Assembly: GCA_046329495.1 (NCBI GenBank)
Contig: JAXLUO010000008.1
Location: 90,804 to 154,803 of the forward strand
Length of the DNA: 64,000 nt
Reading direction: 5' to 3'
Origin: Bog-950 sp046329495
GTDB lineage: Bacteria; Bacteroidota; Bacteroidia; Chitinophagales; LD1
A program made the position numbers and the translations under genes. The number at the start of each line of letters is the position of its first letter. Position 1 is the first letter of the stretch. The notes below the pieces were generated by a model. It saw only the letters and a program-made list of their open reading frames with translations. It had not been told where the DNA came from and did no database searches. Of the stretch, positions 24,853-33,114 are shown piece after piece.

Positions 24853-25746
24853 ATGCAACTGCATTCCCGTATAGCGCCAACACCCAGTGGTTACCTGCAC
24901 GCCGGTAATGCTCTTAATTTTGTACTTACCTGGTTACTGGTGCGTAGCACAGGTGGCACCTTGCGTTTGCGTATCGATGATCTGGATGCCCCCCGTATGC
25001 AACCCCAATTTTTAGCCGATGTATTCGATACACTAAACTGGCTGCAGCTCGATTGGGACCTCGGCCCTCAAACACCCGGTGAACACACCAATAGCTTCGC
25101 GCAATCCTTACGTGTTGAACAATATCAATCGCTTATTACTAAACTGCAAAACACCGGTTTGGTTTTCGCCTGCAAGTGTTCCCGTAGTCAAATTGGTGCT
25201 ACCCCCTATACAGGCACCTGTATTCCTCTGCATTTACCCTATAATACCGTGGATACAGCCCTGCGCATCCAAACACCTGCTGAGAGCTCCATACAGTTTC
25301 ATGATGAACTAAAGGGAGATGTATCTGTAGACTTATTCGAAGTAATGCGTCACTTCATCATCCGCCGTCGCGATGGTATTCCCGCTTATCAAATTGCCTC
25401 GTTGGTGGATGATTTACAGTATGGCATTAACACCCTGGTGCGCGGCGAAGATCTGCTGCACAGCACAGCCGCCCAGTTATACCTGGCAAACCTTGCAGGG
25501 CTTAACAGCTTTACACAAAATAAATTTTATCATCATGCATTGCTGAAAGGTGATGACGGCCAAAAGCTTTCCAAATCCGCCGGCAGTCAATCCCTGCAAT
25601 GGTGGCGGGCACAGCACACCACACCCGAAAAATTCTATCTGTATTTAAGTAAGTTAATGGGCTTCGGGCAGCCTGCTGCCTCCTTACCGGAAATGTTGCA
25701 GCAGTTCAAAGCAAATAGTAAAGTAGTAATGCTCCGTTTAGCCTGA
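24853..25746 (+). CDS. gluQ: glutamyl-Q tRNA(Asp) synthetase
   Basis: 297 residues from MQLHSRIAPTPSG; an upstream in-frame start at 24787 lies inside the rplL terminator and is rejected. A class I synthetase core without an anticodon-binding domain: HIGH-like APTPSGYLHAGNA at 8-20 and KLSKS at 238-242. Zinc ligands C107, C109, Y119 and C123 (CKC...Y-TGTC) match the GluQRS signature. These enzymes attach glutamate to queuosine in the tRNA(Asp) anticodon. Length and Zn motif favour GluQRS over full GluRS. Confidence 0.88.
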   Translation: MQLHSRIAPTPSGYLHAGNALNFVLTWLLVRSTGGTLRLRIDDLDAPRMQPQFLADVFDTLNWLQLDWDLGPQTPGEHTNSFAQSLRVEQYQSLITKLQNTGLVFACKCSRSQIGATPYTGTCIPLHLPYNTVDTALRIQTPAESSIQFHDELKGDVSVDLFEVMRHFIIRRRDGIPAYQIASLVDDLQYGINTLVRGEDLLHSTAAQLYLANLAGLNSFTQNKFYHHALLKGDDGQKLSKSAGSQSLQWWRAQHTTPEKFYLYLSKLMGFGQPAASLPEMLQQFKANSKVVMLRLA

Positions 25747-25750
25747 TGGT

Positions 25751-25948
25751 TTATTTGATAGAAGCCAGTTGTTTCTTCAATTCATCCATGGCATCGCAAT
25801 AGCCGCGCTTATAGGCCTTGTTGCACCGCAACTCAAATTCATCTAACTCCAAAGCCATGGGGCTGGGAAAAGGTTGATCGTAGAAACCAATATTGTAATC
25901 CTGTTTTCCTTTCTCGTAATAATACACTTCTGCTTCCGACGTTGCCAT
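25751..25948 (-). CDS. small hypothetical protein
   Basis: 65 residues, highly charged and helical (LELDEFELRCNKAYKRGYCDAMDELKKQL), with two Cys. No signal peptide or membrane span. Not recognised. It converges on gluQ with 4 nt between stop codons. Its codon use looks genuine, and tight convergence supports it, but a small spurious frame cannot be excluded. Confidence 0.5.
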   Translation of the reverse strand: MATSEAEVYYYEKGKQDYNIGFYDQPFPSPMALELDEFELRCNKAYKRGYCDAMDELKKQLASIK

Positions 25949-26107
25949 ACACGTTTCAATTTTAATCCACTAAATGTTTTAGGTACAAACCGGGTAACGA
26001 TTCAGGAATTTCATTCCCCGCTGCAATCTTCAGGAGGTGATTGCCGTTGTTGCTTGTGTTTACGGCCTCTTGTGGCACAGGGTTTTATGCAAACGCCTTC
26101 AAATTAC

Positions 26108-26157
26108 AAGGGTGGGCTTGTAATAGTTTAAACCCCAACTTGTGGGGCACCCTTTTT
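26108..26157 (+). terminator. two-tier hairpin with T-run upstream of the fadB/J-like gene
   Basis: Outer stem AAGGGTG (26108-26114) / CACCCTT (26149-26155), inner stem CCCCA / TGGGG at 26133-26147, then a T-run. No plus-strand gene ends just before it, so it may end a small RNA or act in the leader of the next gene. Confidence 0.4.
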
Positions 26158-26207
26158 ACCAAACGCAGTACAAGTAAGCTTCTATATATTAGCGCAAAAT
26201 ACAGCCG

Positions 26208-28340
26208 ATGAGCAGCATAGCCACTATTGAAAAACGCGGAGAAATAGCCATTGTTTGGTTAGACCAGCCCAATGAGAAGATCAACAAGGTTTCTACAGCT
26301 TTTGTAGAAGAGATAGACCGCCTTTTTCAGGAGTTGGAGGCCGATAGTTCGATAAAAGCGGCTGTAATCGCCTCTAAAAAGAAGGACTGGATTGCCGGTG
26401 CCGATATCGACATGTTCGGCAAGGTGAAGAAGAAAGGCGATTTTATCGACTTTACCCGCAATGGCCATGCCTCGCTTAACAGATTGGAAAAATCAGGCAA
26501 ACCGGTGGTGGCTGCTATTCATGGTGCCTGTTTAGGTGCGGGAACCGAAATTGCACTTGCCTGCCATGGCCGAATAGTTAGCGACGATGCAGCTACGCAT
26601 TTTGCGCTGCCGGAAGTTATGCTGGGTTTATTGCCCGGCGGTGGTGGCACACAACGCTTGCCTCGCCTCATTGGTTTACAGCGCTCGCTCGATATGCTGT
26701 TAACCGGTAAAAAGATCTACGCTAAAAAAGCCATCAGCCTGGGCCTGGCCGATAAGATAACTACCAAAGAAAGCCTGCTGAATGCAGCCATCGATTTCGC
26801 CAAGCAATTGCTGAAAGCACCAATACAACGCACCGATAAACGCACGCTTGTGGAGAAGGTGCTCGAAAGCAATTCCATTACCCGTGGCATAGTTTACAAA
26901 AAGGCCAAGGAAATGGTAATGAAACAAACCATGGGTAATTACCCTGCTCCGCTGCGCATTTTAGAATGTGTGGAAACAGGTATGGAACAAGGCATGGCTG
27001 CCGGCCTGGAAGCTGAAGCTGTAAAATTTGAAGAGCTGATCCTTACCAACGAAAGCCGTCAACTAATAAATATCTTCTTCAATATGACAGAGAAGAAGAA
27101 AAACCCGTACGAAGGCAAAGCGGAGATTGTGCATGTAAATACCCTGGCCATGGTAGGCGCAGGCTTTATGGGTGCAGGCATCGCCGAAGTTAGCGCTATG
27201 GATGGTATGCGCGTATTACTGAAGGATATTAAAGACGAAACCATCACCTCTGCCAAACAAACCATCTGGGGCGACCTCTATAAAAAGGTGAAGCGCAAAC
27301 GCATGAGCCAACCCGAAGCCGAAGAGATCATGAACCGTGTAGAATCAAAACTGGATTACTCAGGTTTCGATAAAGTGGAAGTGATCATTGAAGCAGTGTT
27401 TGAAGAAATTAAACTGAAACAACGCGTAGTAGCGGAATGCGAAGCAGCTACCGGACCTAAAACAGTGTTTGCTTCCAATACCTCGGCCCTGCCAATCGGC
27501 CACATTGCTGAAAAAGCTTCCCGCCCCGAGAACATCATTGGTATGCACTACTTCAGCCCCGTGCCTAAAATGCCTTTGCTCGAAATCATCAAAACACCTA
27601 AAACTGCAGATTGGGTTACGGCCACCTGCTTCGAAATCGGCATCCGCCAGGGTAAAACATGTATTGTAGTAAACGATGGTCCGGGTTTTTACACTACGCG
27701 CATTCTGGCCCCTTACATGAACGAATGCTTCCTGTTGATAGAAGAAGGCTGCGATGCTGGCTTAATTGATAAGGCCATGAAGAAATGGGGCTTTCCTGTA
27801 GGCCCTGTTACGCTGCAGGACGAGGTAGGCATCGACGTAGGTGCACACATTATGAGCGGCGAGTTTGCACAGGAAGCTAAAAAGCGCGAAGGTGCCCGCA
27901 CAACTGATGCCATCATCAAAATGTTTAAGGATGGCTGTTACGGCAAAAAGAACAAACGCGGCTTTTATAAATACGACGAAAAAGGTAAAAAGCAGGGCAT
28001 CGACGAAAACGTTTACAAATATTTCGGCAATCCTACACGTAAAGAATTCAGCACCGAAGCTATCCAAAACCGCATGGGTATGATGATGGTAAACGAAGCC
28101 CTGCTCTGTTTGCAGGAGAACATTCTTGAAAGTCCTACCGATGGCGACGTAGGTGCTATCTTTGGTCTCGGTTTCCCTCCGTTCACAGGCGGTCCATTCC
28201 GTTATATCGACCATGTGGGTGCCGATAAGGTACTTGCCTTAATGGAAGATCTCTCCGCAAAATATGGTGCGCGCTTTAAGCCTGCCGCTATTTTACGTGA
28301 GTATGCTGCAAGCGGCAGGAAGTTTTATCCGCAAGCTTAA
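26208..28340 (+). CDS. fadJ: bifunctional enoyl-CoA hydratase / 3-hydroxyacyl-CoA dehydrogenase
   Basis: 710 residues of the FadB/FadJ multifunctional alpha-subunit type, carrying out steps 2 and 3 of fatty-acid beta-oxidation. N-terminal crotonase domain (about 1-190) with oxyanion-hole segment GACLGAGTEIALACH and PEVMLGLLPGGGGTQRLPR containing the catalytic acid. NAD-binding 3-hydroxyacyl-CoA dehydrogenase domain from about 310 (MVGAGFMGAGIAEV), with the HYFSPVPKMPLLEII catalytic region, then two C-terminal helical domains. The thiolase partner is not adjacent. The gene symbol (fadB or fadJ) is a family-level call. etfB-etfA in this window would accept electrons from the preceding acyl-CoA dehydrogenase step. 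Confidence 0.92.
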   Translation: MSSIATIEKRGEIAIVWLDQPNEKINKVSTAFVEEIDRLFQELEADSSIKAAVIASKKKDWIAGADIDMFGKVKKKGDFIDFTRNGHASLNRLEKSGKPVVAAIHGACLGAGTEIALACHGRIVSDDAATHFALPEVMLGLLPGGGGTQRLPRLIGLQRSLDMLLTGKKIYAKKAISLGLADKITTKESLLNAAIDFAKQLLKAPIQRTDKRTLVEKVLESNSITRGIVYKKAKEMVMKQTMGNYPAPLRILECVETGMEQGMAAGLEAEAVKFEELILTNESRQLINIFFNMTEKKKNPYEGKAEIVHVNTLAMVGAGFMGAGIAEVSAMDGMRVLLKDIKDETITSAKQTIWGDLYKKVKRKRMSQPEAEEIMNRVESKLDYSGFDKVEVIIEAVFEEIKLKQRVVAECEAATGPKTVFASNTSALPIGHIAEKASRPENIIGMHYFSPVPKMPLLEIIKTPKTADWVTATCFEIGIRQGKTCIVVNDGPGFYTTRILAPYMNECFLLIEEGCDAGLIDKAMKKWGFPVGPVTLQDEVGIDVGAHIMSGEFAQEAKKREGARTTDAIIKMFKDGCYGKKNKRGFYKYDEKGKKQGIDENVYKYFGNPTRKEFSTEAIQNRMGMMMVNEALLCLQENILESPTDGDVGAIFGLGFPPFTGGPFRYIDHVGADKVLALMEDLSAKYGARFKPAAILREYAASGRKFYPQA

Positions 28341-28363
28341 CAATTCAGGGGCGCGGTATTACC

Positions 28364-28371
28364 TATCTTTG
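28364..28371 (+). promoter_or_regulatory. -7 box upstream of mnmD
   Basis: Perfect TATCTTTG at 28364-28371, 16 nt before the GTG start; only a weak -33 element (TTC near 28344) is visible. Confidence 0.5.
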
Positions 28372-28387
28372 CAAAAAGGACTTCAGC

Positions 28388-29056
28388 GTGCAGATTATTA
28401 CAACAGGCGATGGCTCGCATACGTTATTCTCCGGGCAATTTAACGAGATCTATCATTCCCGTCATGGCGCTATACAGGAAAGCCGGCATGTGTTTATTGA
28501 GGCAGGCCTAAAACCTCTGTTGGAGCGTAACCCTGATACCATACACATCTTTGAAACAGGTTTTGGCACCGGCTTAAATGCCATGCTAACCATGCTGGAA
28601 GGGGAGAAGCAACATCGCAGCATTAACTACACCACAATAGAGTTATATCCTGTACCTATCGAAACTATTAAAGATCTGAACTACACGAATCAACTCGGTT
28701 ACGAATTCTGTTATGGACCGTACCACACACTACACCTGTGCCGTTGGGAAGAAGAACACCAGATAACTCCGCTCTTTGCATTCACCAAAATGCAGGGCTC
28801 CTTAGTAGAACGTGAATTGCCCGAACACCGGTTCGATCTTATTTACTTCGATGCGTTTGCCCCCACACACCAACCCGAAATGTGGACCACCGAAATATTC
28901 AAAAAAATGCATCGTGCCTTAAAGCCCGGTGGTGTATTGGTTACCTATTGCTCCAAAAGCGTAGTGCAAAAAGCCATGAAAGAAGCCGGCTTCCTCATCG
29001 AAAAAATCCCCGGCCCTCCCGGCAAGCGCGAAATGTTAAGGGCAGTTGCGCAGTAG
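28388..29056 (+). CDS. mnmD: tRNA 5-methylaminomethyl-2-thiouridine methyltransferase
   Basis: 222 residues, GTG start. A stand-alone methyltransferase domain equivalent to the N-terminal half of bifunctional MnmC; it methylates the wobble uridine (U34) modification using SAM. SAM-binding motif FETGFGTGLNAML at 55-67, and the MnmC/D signatures YHSRHGAIQESRHVFI and YFDAFAP. The gene follows the beta-oxidation gene by 47 nt but has its own -7 box. MnmD without MnmC oxidase is usual in Bacteroidota. Confidence 0.93.
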   Translation: MQIITTGDGSHTLFSGQFNEIYHSRHGAIQESRHVFIEAGLKPLLERNPDTIHIFETGFGTGLNAMLTMLEGEKQHRSINYTTIELYPVPIETIKDLNYTNQLGYEFCYGPYHTLHLCRWEEEHQITPLFAFTKMQGSLVERELPEHRFDLIYFDAFAPTHQPEMWTTEIFKKMHRALKPGGVLVTYCSKSVVQKAMKEAGFLIEKIPGPPGKREMLRAVAQ

Positions 29057-29101
29057 CACTTATCTTCCAAATGTTTTATATTTATTCACAGAACTATAGA
29101 T

Positions 29102-29872
29102 ATGAAACACTTTTCCATACTGTTATTTTCCTTTCTCCTCACTTTGGGCGCTACCGCTCAGTATTGTGGTAATTCAGGTCCTTCCGTTTGCACACCTGTG
29201 GCGGCACCGGACACATCCTATCGTGTATGGCCTACCTCCTATATGCACGACTGTATCATCCGCGATTCGTTTTATAGCACCTCCTTTACCATTTATAATA
29301 CCAGTAGTGTGGTGCAAAATCAATGGCTGCGTATTGATAGCATCAACAATCTGCCCTGCGGTTTTTGCTTTAGCACCAATAAAACGAACAATACTGTAAA
29401 TTACGGCGATAGTATGTGTGTGCTCATTAGCGGCACCACGCATACCATGCCGGGCCAGTATAATGCAAGAATGGTTTTAACCGCCAACATTGGTATTAAT
29501 ATCACTACAGCTGTTACCGGTCACAACAGTCAATACTGGCTTCCTCTCCGCATTCAGGACGATCAGGGTTTTTGTCCGGAGGTGGATACCTTCTCCAATG
29601 GCAGCTTTGTTAATTGTAACAATGTAGGAATTGAAGAGGAAAGCATAACGCATGTGAAAGCAGCTTTTATCGGCGATCAATTAATTGTAACCAACATTTA
29701 TTCTCCCTACAGCTTACAACTCTTCAATCTTCAGGGCCAACAAATGCTGCAAAATTCAGTTACCTCAGCTTACACACAAGCCTGTCCGCAGCTACCGGCG
29801 GGGATGTATATAGCCGTATTAACGAATGCTTCCGGCGCAAGCAGGGTAATCCGCCTGGTTAAAGCAGGTTAA
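29102..29872 (+). CDS. secreted protein with T9SS type A sorting domain
   Basis: 256 residues: signal peptide (MKHFSILLFSFLLTLGATAQ), a Cys-rich beta domain (at least nine Cys between residues 21 and 180, probably disulfides outside the cytoplasm) and a C-terminal sorting domain over the last 75 residues (YSLQLFNLQGQQML, LPAGMYIAVLTN, SRVIRLVKAG). The central domain is not recognised. Expected to be exported by T9SS to the surface or medium. Confidence 0.75.
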   Translation: MKHFSILLFSFLLTLGATAQYCGNSGPSVCTPVAAPDTSYRVWPTSYMHDCIIRDSFYSTSFTIYNTSSVVQNQWLRIDSINNLPCGFCFSTNKTNNTVNYGDSMCVLISGTTHTMPGQYNARMVLTANIGINITTAVTGHNSQYWLPLRIQDDQGFCPEVDTFSNGSFVNCNNVGIEEESITHVKAAFIGDQLIVTNIYSPYSLQLFNLQGQQMLQNSVTSAYTQACPQLPAGMYIAVLTNASGASRVIRLVKAG

Positions 29873-29967
29873 TAAATTGTATTTCCCCATGCTGTGCGCA
29901 AATACATTGCGCAGAACCTCTGTAGGTTCGTATTTTGCTCATTCAGTTAAAACGCGCAGAAATACCT

Positions 29968-32900
29968 ATGCTTCGCATTTACAAAGCTTCGGCCGGTTCG
30001 GGCAAAACATATACGCTGGTTAAGGAGTTCCTGCGCATTGCGTTAAAGGAGCCTGATAAGTTCCGTCATATTCTGGCCATCACCTTTACCAATAAGGCCG
30101 CCGCCGAAATGAAGGAGCGCATCATCGGCAACCTGGGCAAACTAAGTAAAGATCATAAGGATACCCGCCAATTAGCCGAAGACCTGAGCGGCGAAACAGG
30201 TTTAGCAAAAGACGAGCTGCAGGAAAAGGCGGCACACATGCTGCGCAACATGTTGCACCATTATGCCGATTTGCATGTAAGCACCATCGATAGTTTTGTG
30301 CACCGCGTTATCCGTGCTTTTGCGCATGATCTGTCGCTAAGCATGAACTTCGATATAGAAATGGACCGCGATAAACTGCTGGCTGAGGTTATCGAAATGC
30401 TGATGGACCGTCTGCACGACGAAGACGACCAGGTTACCAATGCGGTGGTGGATTATGCCGAAAGCAATATCGAAGAAGGTAAAAGCTGGAATATTGAGTA
30501 TGCGCTAATGGCCCTCGGTCGCGAGTTGTTTAACGAGGAAGCTATCCCACATCTCGCCGAGCTAAACAAATACGATCTCAACGAAGTAAAACAGGTGCGC
30601 AGTTCCTTGCATGCCTATGTCAACAGTTTCGAGCAGGGCATGTTCAGCGAGGGCAAAAAAGCTTATGAACTGATTTTACAGGCGGGGCTAACAGCCAAAA
30701 GTTTTTACCAGGGCGATCGCGGTATTTTCGGTTTCTTCCGCAAGTATGCCGAAGAAACTTTTCCGAATGATGTTGAAGGCAACACCTACGTAGTTAAAAC
30801 GGTTGCAGAAGATAAGTGGGCTGCAGGCAAACTAAGTGCAGGCGAACTTGCTTCGCTGGACGGGATAAAGGAACAACTGCTGCAACACTACGAAAACATG
30901 GTACGCCATAACCGCTCAGCCGGCGGCGATTATCAGTTAGCGCAATTGCTGTTACAGCGCTTTTATGCTTTTATCCTGCTTACCGATATTCAAAAACTGA
31001 TGGAGGAGTATAAGAAGGAAAACAATCTGCTCCACATCAGCGAATTTCAGCAACGCGTGCATGCCATAGTGCGCGAACAGGATGCCCCTGTTATTTACGA
31101 ACGTATAGGCGATTGGTTCGATAGCATCCTCATCGACGAGCATCAGGATACTTCCGTATTGCAATGGCAAAACCTGTTGCCGCTGGTAGAGAACTCGCAA
31201 TTTAAAACTGAGGATAGCCTGGTTGTAGGTGATGGCAAACAAGCCATCTACCGTTTCCGTAACGGCAAGGTGGAGCAGTTTGCTATGTTACCTAAAATTT
31301 ATGGCAGCGACGAAGATGCACGCTTAAAGGAACGTGAAGTAGCCATTAATAACTATGGCGTAGATAACCGCAACCTGGAGTTTAACTACCGCAGCCGCAA
31401 AAACATAATCGAATTTAATAACGAATTATACGAGGTGCTGGCCATAGCACCTGAACTGCTGAACAAATCTATTTACGAAGGAGCATCGCAATTGCCGACT
31501 GAGAAAACCGAAGAAGGCGGATATGCTCAGTTAGAATTTTTGCCGGAACCAGATGAAGGCCAAACACACGAAGAGCAATACTGCAAACGGGTAGAAGAAT
31601 TGATTGCTAATGCAAGAAGCCGTGGGTACGATTTTAAGGATATTGCCGTGCTAACGCGCAGCAATGTATTCGGCAGCGCTATTGCGGCCTACCTTATTCA
31701 AAAGGGCATCCGCGTTATTTCGTCGGAGAGTTTGCTGATCGACCGCTCGCCCAAAGTGCGCTTGTTGCTGTCTACGCTTAATTACTTCGACCAAAAGTTG
31801 AACCACATTGCCCGGGCTGAAATAGCCTACTATATCAATGCCCTAAAAGCCGGAACCGGACCTGATTTCGGTAAACGCGATTTTAGATGTACCGAAGAAG
31901 AATTTGAATTACAGATTTCGGAACTAATAGGTAAACCATTCCGCAGTTACGATTTTCTGTCGTTCCATATTACCGAAATGGTGCAGCAATTAGCTGCTTT
32001 TTATGGCTTAAGCACTACGGACCCTTTCCTGCAATTTTTTATGGATGAGGTAATGTCCTTTGCAGCCAACCGCCGCAGCAATATCCGCGAGTTTCTGGAT
32101 TGGTGGGGCGAAGTGCGCCGCAACAAGTCCATCATCTATCCCGATACGCTGGATGCCGTGCGCATCATGACCATCCACAAATCAAAAGGTCTCGAGTTCC
32201 CGGTGGTAATTTTGGCCGAAGCAGACTTCGCTGTAAAAACTACGCGTAAGCATTTTTGGGTAAACCTCAATAAACCCTGGCTAAAGGAATTGCATCTTGG
32301 TATTCTGCCCGTAAACAAAAAACTGGAGGAAACCGAATTTGCGCCGTTGTATGAACAGGAAGTGGCAAGCTCCTTTCTGGATGTACTGAACGTAATTTAT
32401 GTAGCCACTACCCGTGCGGCCGACATGCTTTACATTCTTTCAAGCCGGTTAAAGAACATGCCGAAGGACAACAATTCGGTAACAGCGCTTTGGCTGTATT
32501 TTCTGCAACAAACCAATCGCTGGGAAGAATGGAAGACCTATAATTTTGGCGATCCTGCTACGCGCAAAACCAAACCGGAGAAACCAACAGCGTACAAATT
32601 ATACGAAGTTACCGAAGCGCCGGATGCCGAAAAGAAATTACGCGAACTGGCTATCCGAAAAACTTCGCAACAGGTATGGGGCACCGGTGTACAGGAAAAG
32701 ATCAACTGGGGCAATGTGGTGCATACAGCCTTAAGCCGGGTGAACCATGCCGCCGATATCCCCCGCGTAGTGCGCCGCATGCTGGCCGATGGTATGTTAT
32801 CGGAAGAGGAGGCAAAACACTTGACTGAAAAGCTCGAAGCAATTGTGCAGCATCCGCAACTAAGCGATTACTATAGTGCCAACTATAAAGCTATTAACGA

Positions 32901-33114
32901 ACGCCGGATTATAACCGAATACGGTTTGCGTATACCGGACCGTGTGGTGCTAAAGGATAAAGAAGCGGTGATTATAGATTATAAAACCGGCGAAGCAATG
33001 CCGGAACATGCCACGCAGTTGCGCGATTACAGCAAAGCTTTAAACGCATTGGGCCTGCAAACAGTAAAACGTTTATTGGTGTATACCGAAACTAAAATGG
33101 TGGAGGAGGTGTAA
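29968..33114 (+). CDS. addA: UvrD-type helicase-nuclease, AddA/RecB-like
   Basis: 1048 residues from MLRIYKASAGSGKTYTL (a TTG 33 nt upstream is possible but a promoter-like TATTTTG lies there). Walker A is ASAGSGKT at 7-14, followed by AITFTNKAAAEMKERI. Further helicase motifs are DSILIDEHQDTSVLQW (Walker B), VVGDGKQAIYRFRNG, NYRSRKNIIEFNN and TIHKSKGLEFPVVIL. The C-terminal nuclease domain has the DYKTG motif. With the overlapping AddB-like gene it forms a RecBCD/AddAB-type end-processing enzyme for recombinational repair and degradation of linear DNA. Confidence 0.88.
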   Translation: MLRIYKASAGSGKTYTLVKEFLRIALKEPDKFRHILAITFTNKAAAEMKERIIGNLGKLSKDHKDTRQLAEDLSGETGLAKDELQEKAAHMLRNMLHHYADLHVSTIDSFVHRVIRAFAHDLSLSMNFDIEMDRDKLLAEVIEMLMDRLHDEDDQVTNAVVDYAESNIEEGKSWNIEYALMALGRELFNEEAIPHLAELNKYDLNEVKQVRSSLHAYVNSFEQGMFSEGKKAYELILQAGLTAKSFYQGDRGIFGFFRKYAEETFPNDVEGNTYVVKTVAEDKWAAGKLSAGELASLDGIKEQLLQHYENMVRHNRSAGGDYQLAQLLLQRFYAFILLTDIQKLMEEYKKENNLLHISEFQQRVHAIVREQDAPVIYERIGDWFDSILIDEHQDTSVLQWQNLLPLVENSQFKTEDSLVVGDGKQAIYRFRNGKVEQFAMLPKIYGSDEDARLKEREVAINNYGVDNRNLEFNYRSRKNIIEFNNELYEVLAIAPELLNKSIYEGASQLPTEKTEEGGYAQLEFLPEPDEGQTHEEQYCKRVEELIANARSRGYDFKDIAVLTRSNVFGSAIAAYLIQKGIRVISSESLLIDRSPKVRLLLSTLNYFDQKLNHIARAEIAYYINALKAGTGPDFGKRDFRCTEEEFELQISELIGKPFRSYDFLSFHITEMVQQLAAFYGLSTTDPFLQFFMDEVMSFAANRRSNIREFLDWWGEVRRNKSIIYPDTLDAVRIMTIHKSKGLEFPVVILAEADFAVKTTRKHFWVNLNKPWLKELHLGILPVNKKLEETEFAPLYEQEVASSFLDVLNVIYVATTRAADMLYILSSRLKNMPKDNNSVTALWLYFLQQTNRWEEWKTYNFGDPATRKTKPEKPTAYKLYEVTEAPDAEKKLRELAIRKTSQQVWGTGVQEKINWGNVVHTALSRVNHAADIPRVVRRMLADGMLSEEEAKHLTEKLEAIVQHPQLSDYYSANYKAINERRIITEYGLRIPDRVVLKDKEAVIIDYKTGEAMPEHATQLRDYSKALNALGLQTVKRLLVYTETKMVEEV

